Shown here: piece after piece, positions 1 through 5,366 of the stretch
How positions within the stretch are numbered: the stretch's first letter is position 1
How the letters are laid out: each line of letters begins with the position of its first letter
Assembly (NCBI GenBank): GCA_903911165.1
Contig: CAIWCQ010000323.1
Location: 1 to 5,366, forward strand
Length of the DNA stretch: 5,366 bases
Direction: 5' to 3'
Source: an uncultured Actinomycetes bacterium
Lineage (GTDB): Bacteria > Actinomycetota > Actinomycetes > Mycobacteriales > Mycobacteriaceae
Position numbers and translations under genes: made by a program
The notes under the pieces: generated by a model
What the model was told of the DNA's origin: nothing
Seen by the model: only the letters and a program-made list of their open reading frames with translations
The model's database searches: none

Positions 1-569
1 GCCGCGACTTCGAAGTACACGTGTCCGTGCCCGTGCCCGGTCGACCCGGTGATCACGACGAACGCCGACCACAGGTAGGCGGCCAGGGTTCCGATCGACA
101 CCAGGGTGTCCATCGTGGACGTGCCGTGCCGGGCACTGTTCAGCGCCGCTGTGTGGAACGGGTACCCGCCCCAGAACACAATCGGCGTGGCCAATGCGAG
201 AACCACCCATTGCCAGCCGGGGAACTGAGCGGCCATCACCATCGACAGCGCCACCACCGGCACCGCGAGGATGGTCGAGCCGATCAGCCGGGGCCGCAAC
301 TGCTCCTCGGGCAGATCGTGGTTCATGTGGTCGCCGTGGTTCATGGGTGAGTGGTGCGCATGGTCGATCACCGACGCGCGGTAACCGGTGGAGGCGACCG
401 CGCGGATCAGGTCCTCGGTACCCACCGAGGGAGCATGCTCGACATGGGCCTGTTCGACCGCGAAGTTGACGGTGGCCGCCACCCCGTCGAGACCGTTGAG
501 GCCACGTTCGATCCTGGCCGCGCAGGATGAGCAGGTCATTCCGCTCAACTGCAGGTCCGTGATCGTCAT
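1..569 (-). CDS. Copper-type P1B heavy-metal ATPase, N-terminal part (3' end beyond window)
   Basis: Likely a membrane pump that exports copper(I) from the cytoplasm, driven by ATP. Only the first 189 codons are present; the rest lies past the left edge, so the phosphorylation (DKTGT), metal-selecting CPC and ATP-binding motifs cannot be seen. Residues 1-67 form a heavy-metal-associated domain with the metal-binding motif GMTCSSC (Cys13, Cys16). Residues 70-84 are a His/Met-rich linker (six His, two Met). Hydrophobic segments follow at about 94-114, 119-135 and 156-175. The block from FWGGYPFHTAAL through the TMDTLVSIGTLAAYLWS stretch (132-168) is typical of P1B ATPases. A second short His cluster (HGHGH, 179-183) lies before VYFEVA. 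The ATG at 569 is chosen because the metal-binding domain begins there and a promoter is positioned to start transcription at it. Substrate is inferred from the motif and the CsoR-like operator; which paralogue it is (CtpA, CtpB or CtpV type) cannot be settled from this fragment. Confidence 0.93.
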   Translation of the reverse strand, partial: MTITDLQLSGMTCSSCAARIERGLNGLDGVAATVNFAVEQAHVEHAPSVGTEDLIRAVASTGYRASVIDHAHHSPMNHGDHMNHDLPEEQLRPRLIGSTILAVPVVALSMVMAAQFPGWQWVVLALATPIVFWGGYPFHTAALNSARHGTSTMDTLVSIGTLAAYLWSAFVVITGSTGHGHGHVYFEVA

Positions 570-576
570 GATCCGG

Positions 577-605
577 ACTATACCCCTAGGGGGTATATGT
601 GTCGA
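577..605 (-). promoter_or_regulatory. Predicted SigA-type promoter for the copper ATPase, probably leaderless
   Basis: On the minus strand a -35 hexamer TCGACA (605-600, one mismatch to TTGACA) and a -10 hexamer TATAGT (582-577, matching TANNNT) are separated by 17 bases. Seven bases separate the -10 from A569 of the ATPase start codon, so the predicted +1 coincides with the ATG. There is no purine-rich Shine-Dalgarno sequence between 585 and 570. Leaderless mRNAs are common in mycobacteria. The -35 and spacer lie inside the 3' end of the preceding 99-codon gene. The prediction is by eye from spacing and consensus. Confidence 0.7.
579..597. promoter_or_regulatory. CsoR/RicR-like copper-sensor operator
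   Basis: This is an inverted repeat with perfect 8-base arms, TATACCCC (579-586) and GGGGTATA (590-597), around a 3-base centre. It fits the TACCC...GGGTA pattern bound by CsoR-family copper(I) sensors, including RicR in mycobacteria. It fills much of the spacer and overlaps four bases of the -10 of the ATPase promoter, so a bound repressor would block RNA polymerase, and copper binding would release it. It also contains the TAG stop (588-586) of the 99-codon gene. No csoR or ricR gene is in the window, so the regulator must be encoded elsewhere. Confidence 0.8.
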
Positions 606-885
606 GGGTGATCTGCGGCACCCGCCGCCGCAACCCGGCCACGCCATAGATCGCCAGGACGCCGGCCACAGTGGCCAGCACCAGACCCAGAACCATCATC
701 GGTGGGTCATAGACCACCGAGACGGTGGACGGCTGCCCCTCGGTCACCGGAGCCACCTCGACCAAGCTCCTGACCTGCGCCCAGCACAGCGCCGCACCCG
801 CCGCCGCGACCACGGCCGCGATGAGTTGTGCGGCGTGACGCACCGGGCCTTTGTCCGGCGGCATGACCGGGCCGGGGGCGGTCAT
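586..885 (-). CDS. Small two-helix membrane protein, Rv0514-like
   Basis: A 99-residue protein of unknown function. Two hydrophobic segments are visible, about 18-37 (from HAAQLIAAVV) and 62-84 (from PMMVLGLVLA), joined by an acidic/polar loop of about 25 residues. An RRR cluster (86-88) follows the second helix and suggests both ends face the cytoplasm. Length and position after the 185-residue gene match M. tuberculosis Rv0514, also recalled as 99 residues. The ATG at 885 shares one base with the TGA of the upstream gene (TGATG), a sign of translational coupling. An internal ATG at codon 8 is a weaker alternative start. The last codons and stop lie inside the ATPase promoter/operator, which constrains the C-terminal sequence. 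No catalytic or ligand-binding motif is apparent. Confidence 0.85.
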   Translation of the reverse strand: MTAPGPVMPPDKGPVRHAAQLIAAVVAAAGAALCWAQVRSLVEVAPVTEGQPSTVSVVYDPPMMVLGLVLATVAGVLAIYGVAGLRRRVPQITLDTYTP

Positions 886-1442
886 CAGGTCTCGACAAGT
901 TTGGTCAGCGCGGCCCGCAACGCCTCATCATCACGAGCCCAGGCTTGCGCGGTGCGATCGTTTGCCAACTTCAGCCCGATCCCGGTGCGGCCTTTGGGCA
1001 CGCCGTTCAATTCACCGAGGGTGCGGGCCTCCTGCCATGGCTCAATCTGTTCGCCGGATTTCACGGAGTGCTCGGCCTCCGGGTACACCAGGAGAATCTG
1101 GCCGATGGGCAGCGTCTCGGTGCCCTGACGCAAGGTCTGCGCGGTCAGTTCCACACTGGTGTGCAGCCGTGCCGCCCGGACCTGCAGTGCCAGCACCGAA
1201 CACATCATCACCAAGAAGAACAGCGGCACCGTGGCGCGGAATCCGAGGCCGGCGCCGTACTGAACGAAGACCATCGCAAGCCCGCCCGCCACGCCCAACC
1301 ACAGCCAGTGCCAACTTGCCCCGTTCTCATAGAACAGCACCGGGCCGTCGGGGTCAGGGCTGGCCGGCTCGGGGCTCTCCGGGCCGGGGCTGGCCGGCTC
1401 GGGGCTGTCCGGTAGGGATTCGCTCGCATCCATGATCGACAT
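885..1442 (-). CDS. Membrane protein with Pro/Glu/Ser-rich N-terminus and soluble C-terminal domain, Rv0513-like
   Basis: A 185-residue protein of unknown function. Residues 11-34 are a low-complexity acidic Pro/Ser/Glu segment made of a duplicated 10-residue unit (SPEPASPGPE then SPEPASPDPD). Two membrane segments follow, about 44-64 (WHWLWLGVAGG region) and 69-91 (FRATVPLFFLVMM region). Residues 93-185 are a soluble domain with TLRQGTETLPIGQILLVYP and a Gly/Arg-rich GVPKGRTGIGLKL stretch. The layout of two helices followed by a small beta-rich domain loosely recalls DUF3093 proteins, but I cannot assign it. It matches the position and approximate size of M. tuberculosis Rv0513. The ATG at 1442 lies 15 bases after the stop of the 146-residue gene; an in-frame ATG at 1433 is equally possible, and neither has a strong Shine-Dalgarno sequence. 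Its stop overlaps the next start by one base. Confidence 0.87.
   Translation of the reverse strand: MSIMDASESLPDSPEPASPGPESPEPASPDPDGPVLFYENGASWHWLWLGVAGGLAMVFVQYGAGLGFRATVPLFFLVMMCSVLALQVRAARLHTSVELTAQTLRQGTETLPIGQILLVYPEAEHSVKSGEQIEPWQEARTLGELNGVPKGRTGIGLKLANDRTAQAWARDDEALRAALTKLVET
1357..1412. repeat. Two-copy 30-bp tandem repeat within a coding region
   Basis: A 26-base unit (1357-1382) recurs at 1387-1412 with one mismatch (1377 against 1407), a period of 30 bases. The shared 20-base core begins GGGCTGGCCGG. It keeps the reading frame and encodes the duplicated Pro/Glu/Ser decapeptide near the N-terminus of the 185-residue membrane protein. Slippage here would change length by whole 10-residue units without a frameshift. 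Confidence 0.85.
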
Positions 1443-1457
1443 GAGCTTATCGCCCGA

Positions 1458-1898
1458 TCAGCGGGTGAAGAACCCCTGCGAGTCAGGGCGGTGCAGCAGG
1501 TAGATGCCACCGCCGATGAGCACCGATCCGATGATGCCGGTCACGGCGAACACCACCGCGCCCGTCGGTTCACGCGCCGCACCCAGCAGGCTCGCCAGCG
1601 TGTAGAAGATGGTGGCCAGGCCACCGCCGGTCAGCAGCGAGCGGGCCCAGCGGTACCCGGAACGCATCAGGACCAGCAAGGTCACCACGACCGCGCCCAC
1701 GGCCAGGATGAACACGATGCCGAGGAGGCCCAGATACTTCGAGCCGACGGCCTTGGCCGCGTCTGTGGCGGTGGCGGTGGTGACGACGTCGACGATCTGT
1801 CCGATCAGCAGCAGCGACAGCGCTGCCAGCCACAGCCAGAAACCAGTGTCGACATCGGTGGGCCGACTCGGCGCACCGGTGGGCGGTTGCGCTCTCAC
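1458..1898 (-). CDS. Four-helix membrane protein of unknown function
   Basis: A 146-residue integral membrane protein, not recognised as any characterised family. Four hydrophobic segments are visible at about 20-40 (FWLWLAALSLLLIG), 55-78 (YLGLLGIVFILAVGA), 88-106 (SLLTGGGLATIFYTL) and 114-135 (AVVFAVTGIIGSVLIGG). The N-terminus is short and Pro-rich, and the tail after helix four is HRPDSQGFFTR. Small actinobacterial membrane proteins often have this form, with an aromatic-rich first helix and a short tail containing RPDS-like residues. The GTG start at 1898 overlaps the hemB stop by four bases (GTGA), which fits translational coupling and decides the start. As far as I recall, M. tuberculosis has no gene at this position between hemB and Rv0513, so it may be an accessory insertion in the operon. 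Confidence 0.85.
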   Translation of the reverse strand: MRAQPPTGAPSRPTDVDTGFWLWLAALSLLLIGQIVDVVTTATATDAAKAVGSKYLGLLGIVFILAVGAVVVTLLVLMRSGYRWARSLLTGGGLATIFYTLASLLGAAREPTGAVVFAVTGIIGSVLIGGGIYLLHRPDSQGFFTR

Positions 1899-2875
1899 GC
1901 CAGCCAGCCTGCCGCGTCGGCGGCGAAGTAGGTCAGCACGATGTCGGCACCGGCCCGTCGGATGCTGATCAATGACTCCAGAGCGGTGGCGCGCTTATCG
2001 ATCCAGCCGTTCGCGGCCGCGGCGGCAATCATCGCGTACTCACCGGAGACCTGATATGCCGCCACCGGCACCGGAGAGATCTCCGCAGCGGCGCGCACAA
2101 TGTCGAGATAGGCCATCGCCGGCTTGACCATGATGATGTCGGCGCCCTCGGCGACGTCGAGGTTGATCTCCCGCATCGCCTCACGGGCGTTCCCGGTGTC
2201 CTGCTGGTAAGTCCGCCGATCGCCGGTCAGACCCGAGGAAACCGCTTCCCGGAAAGGCCCATAAAACGCCGAGGCGAACTTCGCCGCGTAGGCCAGGATC
2301 GCCACGTGCGCATAACCGGCGGCGTCGAGTCCGGCACGGATTGCAGCCACCTGACCGTCCATCATGCCGCTGGGGCCGACGACGTGCGCACCCGCGTTCG
2401 CCTGGGCGACAGCGAGTTTGACGTACTGGGCATTGGTGGCGTCGTTGTCGACCCGGCCCGATTCATCGACGATTCCGCAGTGGCCGTGGTCGGTGAACTC
2501 ATCGAGGCAGGTGTCGGCCATCACGACCGTGGCATCACCGAGGTCCGCGGCCAAGTCGGCAAGCGCACGATTGAGAATCCCGTCGGGACGCAGACCACTC
2601 GAGCCGGCGGCATCTTTATCCTCCTCGCGCGGCACACCGAAGATCATCAGTGCGCCGACACCGGCCGCGACGGCATCAGCGGCAGCAGCACGAAGTGATG
2701 CCCTGGTGTGCTGAACAACACCGGGCATGGCGGAAATCGGCCGAGGCTCGTCGATACCGTCGGCGACAAACATCGGTAGCACCAAATGCCTTGGCTCCAA
2801 GGAGGTTTCGGCCACCAGACGGCGCATGGCCGCAGTGGACCGCAGCCGGCGCGGGCGTTCGGCGGGAAACGACAT
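1895..2875 (-). CDS. hemB: Delta-aminolevulinic acid dehydratase (porphobilinogen synthase)
   Basis: Cytoplasmic enzyme that condenses two 5-aminolevulinate molecules into porphobilinogen, the substrate of HemC. The product is 326 residues, normal for the family, and complete. The two active-site lysines are in AYAAKFASAFYGPF (Lys199) and MVKPAMAYLDI (Lys251), with Lys251 expected to form the Schiff base. The metal-site segment DTCLDEFTDHGHCG (121-134) has Cys123, Asp125 and Cys133 where the E. coli zinc site has three Cys. GPSGMMDGQ (167-175) is also conserved. The start at 2875 gives MSFPAERPRRLRSTAAMRRL, the usual family N-terminus. The reading frame stays open for a further 93 codons upstream, but that stretch overlaps the 3' end of hemD and encodes no family sequence. 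The gene begins 16 bases after hemD, without a strong ribosome binding site, and its TGA overlaps the next gene's GTG. Confidence 0.97.
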   Translation of the reverse strand: MSFPAERPRRLRSTAAMRRLVAETSLEPRHLVLPMFVADGIDEPRPISAMPGVVQHTRASLRAAAADAVAAGVGALMIFGVPREEDKDAAGSSGLRPDGILNRALADLAADLGDATVVMADTCLDEFTDHGHCGIVDESGRVDNDATNAQYVKLAVAQANAGAHVVGPSGMMDGQVAAIRAGLDAAGYAHVAILAYAAKFASAFYGPFREAVSSGLTGDRRTYQQDTGNAREAMREINLDVAEGADIIMVKPAMAYLDIVRAAAEISPVPVAAYQVSGEYAMIAAAAANGWIDKRATALESLISIRRAGADIVLTYFAADAAGWLA

Positions 2876-2891
2876 GGCGGCAGCCGTTGCC

Positions 2892-4544
2892 CTACCGGCG
2901 TCGACTCTTCTTGCGCGGCGGCGGCAGTGCGCCCTCTGCGCGCAACCGCGCGGCATGTTCAGCCAGCGCGTCGACCAGTGGGCCGACGGCAGCGGTTTCC
3001 GGTTGAACGTCGACGCGCAAACCGAATTCCGCGGCGGTCTCGGCAGTCTTGGGCCCGATGCACGCGACGATGGTGCGGGAGTGCGGCTTGCCGGCGATTC
3101 CGACAAGGTTGCGCACCGTCGAGGAGGAGGTGAAGCAGACCGCGTCGAATCCACCGGTCTTGATCATCTCCCGGGTCTCGGCCGGCGGCGGCGCGGCACG
3201 CACCGTGCGGTACGCCGTGACGTCCTCGATCTCCCAGCCGCGCTCGCGCAGTCCCTCCGAGAGGGTCTCGGTGGCGATGTCGGCGCGCGGCAGCAGCACC
3301 CGGTTGACCGGATCGAAAATGCTGTCGTAGTCGGGGAAATCGTCGAGCAGGCCCAGCGAGGACTGCTCACCGGAGGGCACCAACTCGGGGCTGATACCGA
3401 AGGCCCGAACCCGTTCGGCCGTCGCTTCACCCACGCAGGCGATCTTCACACCGGAGAACGCCCGCGCGTCGAGGCCGAACTCGGCGAACTTCTCCCACAC
3501 CGCACGGACGGCGTTGGTCGAGGTGAACACCACCCACTGGAAGCGCCCGTCGACCAAACCTTTGACGGCCCGCTCCATCTGGGCGGGGCTGCGCGGCGGT
3601 TCGACGGCGATGGTCGGCACCTCCACCGGTAGCGCGCCATGGGCGGTCAGACGATCGCTCATCTCACCGGCCTGATCCTTCGTCCGCGGCACCAGCACCG
3701 TCCAGCCGTAGAGCGCCCTGCTCTCCCACCAGTTCAGCTTGGCCCGGCTGGTCACGGTGCGACCGACGGTCACCACCAGCGGACCGGCCAGCGGTCCGGC
3801 CGGGTCGCCGGCACCCGGCGCGGCGCGATCAGTCAGCCCGCGCAGCGTGGACTCCACCGAACGCTGCGCACAGCTGGTGCCCTCGGCGGTCACCACGCAC
3901 GGCGTCGACTCGGCCAGGCCGAACTCGATGAGTGTGCGGGCCGCCTCGGCCAGGTGCGAAACGGTGGCGGTGAGGATCAGTGGACCGGGCGCAGCGGCCA
4001 GCGCCGCCCAATCGACCTCGCCGCGCACGTCGGCGACGGTGTGGGTGGACCCCAGCGGCAAGCCGGCGTAGGTCGGCACGGCGACGGTGGCCGGCAGGCC
4101 GGGCACGATATCGAAGGCCAGGCTGGTCCGCGACACCGCGTTGACCTCGGTGATGACCGAATCGACCGAGAGTGGGTCGCCGGCGACGAGACGCACCACG
4201 TCGGCACCGGACCTGGCCTCGGCGAGCAAAATCTTGGCGACCTCGGCGGGCTCACCCAGTGCGGGCCGGATATCCGGGCCGGCCGCGACCGTCTGCTCGG
4301 TCGGGTCCGCGCCGTCCGCACCTCCGCTCGGCGCCGGGGCCGGGCCCACTGCGGGCCCGAGTGCACTGCCGACGACGTTCAGCACGGCCGCAGGCACATC
4401 CGGATCGGTGAACACACACGTGGCGTTGGCCAGTACGGTGCGCGCACGTGTCGTCAGCAGACCGGGGTCCCCCGGTCCCGACCCGACGAACGTGATGCGT
4501 CCCGGCTTCGGCTTGCGCCCGCGACCATTTCCGCTAGCAGTCAT
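2892..4544 (-). CDS. hemD: Uroporphyrinogen-III synthase fused to an N-terminal tetrapyrrole-methylase-like domain
   Basis: The C-terminal half is uroporphyrinogen-III synthase, which cyclises hydroxymethylbilane with inversion of ring D. The N-terminal half resembles SAM-dependent uroporphyrinogen-III methyltransferase (CysG/CobA type). In the 550-residue product, residues 16-265 hold the methylase-like domain: FVGSGPGDPGLLT (19-31), RLVAGDP (118-124), FDIVPGLPA (144-152), YAGLPLG (159-165) and EGTSCAQ (221-227). Residues 60-98 are an Ala/Pro/Gly-rich linker-like insert. Residues 278-535 are the HemD domain, including VLVPR (283-287), VVFTSTNAV (338-346), CVGEATA (370-376), LLPRADIA (417-424) and CFTSSSTV (470-477). 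The tail PPPRKKSRRR is very basic. This fusion matches M. tuberculosis Rv0511. The ATG at 4544 is preferred over the GTG at 4550 because GGGAG stands five bases upstream of it. The gene starts 12 bases after hemC. The RLVAGDP motif departs from the family's RLKGGDP, so methylase activity is uncertain. Confidence 0.95.
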   Translation of the reverse strand: MTASGNGRGRKPKPGRITFVGSGPGDPGLLTTRARTVLANATCVFTDPDVPAAVLNVVGSALGPAVGPAPAPSGGADGADPTEQTVAAGPDIRPALGEPAEVAKILLAEARSGADVVRLVAGDPLSVDSVITEVNAVSRTSLAFDIVPGLPATVAVPTYAGLPLGSTHTVADVRGEVDWAALAAAPGPLILTATVSHLAEAARTLIEFGLAESTPCVVTAEGTSCAQRSVESTLRGLTDRAAPGAGDPAGPLAGPLVVTVGRTVTSRAKLNWWESRALYGWTVLVPRTKDQAGEMSDRLTAHGALPVEVPTIAVEPPRSPAQMERAVKGLVDGRFQWVVFTSTNAVRAVWEKFAEFGLDARAFSGVKIACVGEATAERVRAFGISPELVPSGEQSSLGLLDDFPDYDSIFDPVNRVLLPRADIATETLSEGLRERGWEIEDVTAYRTVRAAPPPAETREMIKTGGFDAVCFTSSSTVRNLVGIAGKPHSRTIVACIGPKTAETAAEFGLRVDVQPETAAVGPLVDALAEHAARLRAEGALPPPRKKSRRR

Positions 4545-4549
4545 CTCCA

Positions 4550-4554
4550 CTCCC
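4550..4554 (-). promoter_or_regulatory. Ribosome binding site that decides the hemD start
   Basis: GGGAG on the minus strand is followed by a five-base spacer and ATG at 4544, near-ideal spacing. The alternative GTG at 4550 begins on the last base of this motif and would have no usable Shine-Dalgarno sequence. The alternative would add only two residues (Met-Glu) to the protein. Confidence 0.65.
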
Positions 4555-4556
4555 GC

Positions 4557-5366
4557 CTACCGCTCATCGCGGCCGGCCGACATGACCTCCCGCGCGCCCA
4601 ACTCGAACAACTCCGCGGCCACTCGCAGCCCAAGCGCTGCGGGCCGGCCGGGGTCGCCGATGCCGGACGCACGGATCACCTCGGATCCGTCCACCGCCGC
4701 CACGCACCCGCGCAGCGACATCTCGTCGAAGACGCGGCCGTCCTCATCGATGGACTCGACCACCTCGGCGATCGCGCCCACCGGTGCGGAGCAACCCGCC
4801 TCCAGTTCGGCCAACAGGGTTCGCTCCGCGGTGACCGCGGCGCGAGTGTCGGGGTCATCGAACCCCGCCAGCATCGCCGCGAGCCCGGAATCACCCGCGC
4901 GACACTCCATCGCGAGCGCTCCCTGGGCTGGCGCCGGCAGCATCTGCACCGGCTCCAGCGTCTCGGTGACGTCACCGAGACGACCGATGCGAGCCAGACC
5001 CGCACGGGCCACCACGATGGCGTCGAGATCACCGCTACTTACCCTGTTCAACCTGGTGTCAAGGTTGCCTCGTAGGGGGCGGATTTCCAAACCGAGACCC
5101 AGTGCTCTAAGCTGCGCGGCCCGTCGCACCGACGAGGTACCGATCACCGATCCGACCGGTAACTCGCCGAGCACCAGACCATCCCGGGCCACCAGGGCGT
5201 CGCGGGCGTCCTCCCGGCGCGGTACGGCCGCGATAAGGAAACGCTCGTCGGCGGCGGTCGGCAGGTCTTTGTAGGAGTGCACGGCCATGTCGACCTCGCC
5301 GGCGGCGATCGCCTCCCGCAGTGCCGCGGTGAACACCCCCACGCCAATCTCGGCCACCGGCCCGGC
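4557..5366 (-). CDS. hemC: Porphobilinogen deaminase (hydroxymethylbilane synthase), 5' end cut off
   Basis: Cytoplasmic enzyme that joins four porphobilinogen units head to tail into hydroxymethylbilane, using a covalently bound dipyrromethane cofactor. The last 269 residues are present; roughly 45-50 N-terminal residues lie beyond the right edge, judged against the usual length of about 310. Visible motifs are [17 protein letters not shown] (with the catalytic Asp), [38 protein letters not shown] and [10 protein letters not shown]. The Cys of the last motif (codon 4793-4791) is the dipyrromethane attachment residue. The reading frame continues to the window end, so an apparent GTG start at 5357 is only an internal Val codon. 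The TAG stop is 12 bases before the hemD ATG, consistent with one operon. The true start and promoter are outside the window. Confidence 0.97.
   Translation of the reverse strand, partial: AGPVAEIGVGVFTAALREAIAAGEVDMAVHSYKDLPTAADERFLIAAVPRREDARDALVARDGLVLGELPVGSVIGTSSVRRAAQLRALGLGLEIRPLRGNLDTRLNRVSSGDLDAIVVARAGLARIGRLGDVTETLEPVQMLPAPAQGALAMECRAGDSGLAAMLAGFDDPDTRAAVTAERTLLAELEAGCSAPVGAIAEVVESIDEDGRVFDEMSLRGCVAAVDGSEVIRASGIGDPGRPAALGLRVAAELFELGAREVMSAGRDER
4959..4982. repeat. Perfect 24-bp palindrome inside hemC
   Basis: The 12-base half-site CGTCTCGGTGAC (4959-4970) is followed with no gap by its exact reverse complement (4971-4982). It is in frame with hemC and encodes the residues RLGDVTET, just before [15 protein letters not shown]. 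It could act as a protein-binding site or form a cruciform, or it may be a by-product of the codons used. No function can be assigned from sequence. Confidence 0.9.

Noticed and set aside
413..430. Inverted repeat CCTCGGT-ACCC-ACCGAGG
   Set aside because: A 7-base stem with a 4-base loop inside the ATPase coding sequence, no T-tract; expected in GC-rich coding DNA and not a credible terminator.
388..1128. Plus-strand open frame of 246 codons spanning the copper promoter region
   Set aside because: It runs antisense to four genes with good membrane or domain signatures and would ignore the promoter and operator signals. Its translation is not protein-like.
2876..3154. N-terminal extension of hemB by 93 codons
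   Set aside because: It would overlap the 3' end of hemD almost completely, its translation is Arg/Ser-rich shadow sequence, and the ATG at 2875 gives the usual family N-terminus.
4342..4358. Two GGGCCC sites close together that could pair
   Set aside because: They fall in codons for the Gly/Pro/Ala linker of hemD, where such repeats arise from composition.
3639..5075. Long open frame of 478 codons on the plus strand
   Set aside because: It lies antisense to hemD and hemC, has the Arg/Gly/His-rich composition of a high-GC shadow frame, contains no recognisable domain, and conflicts with two certain genes.
4087..5274. Second long plus-strand open frame of 395 codons, Ser/Ala/Pro-rich
   Set aside because: Antisense shadow of hemC and hemD; low-complexity translation and no family features.
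1..5366. tRNA or rRNA genes, CRISPR arrays, insertion sequences, phage attachment sites
   Set aside because: Looked for by eye; nearly all bases are accounted for by seven tightly packed minus-strand genes, and no transposase, repeat-spacer or tRNA-like structure was seen.

Overview
The window is high-GC actinobacterial DNA, most likely from a Mycobacterium/Mycolicibacterium species. The three heme genes read as close relatives of M. tuberculosis hemC, hemD (Rv0511) and hemB. They are followed by relatives of the small membrane genes Rv0513 and Rv0514, in the same order as I remember from that genome. No search was run, so this assignment rests on recognising the protein sequences.

Every supported gene lies on the minus strand, so transcription runs from the right end of the window to the left. 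From right to left they are: hemC (5' end cut by the window edge), hemD fused to a tetrapyrrole-methylase-like domain, hemB, a 146-residue four-helix membrane protein, a 185-residue membrane protein with a soluble tail, a 99-residue two-helix membrane protein, and the N-terminal 189 residues of a copper-type P1B ATPase that runs off the left edge. Genes overlap or are at most 16 bases apart, so there is no empty stretch over 300 bases and no obvious terminator.

HemC makes hydroxymethylbilane from porphobilinogen, HemD closes it to uroporphyrinogen III, and HemB makes the porphobilinogen. The block therefore covers three consecutive core steps of tetrapyrrole synthesis. The three small membrane proteins have no known function. 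They appear to be co-transcribed and translationally coupled (GTGA and TGATG overlaps).

The most informative non-coding signal is at 577-605, at the junction between the 99-residue gene and the ATPase. A TCGACA -35 and a TATAGT -10 stand 17 bases apart and frame a TATACCCC/GGGGTATA inverted repeat typical of CsoR/RicR copper-sensor operators. The predicted transcription start falls on or next to the A of the ATPase start codon, which has no Shine-Dalgarno sequence. This looks like a copper-inducible, leaderless promoter embedded in the tail of the heme operon. Other points are a Cys-Asp-Cys metal site in HemB, a degenerate methylase domain on HemD, and a perfect 24-bp palindrome inside hemC. 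I see no wholly new system here; the heme-copper junction is the part most worth following up.
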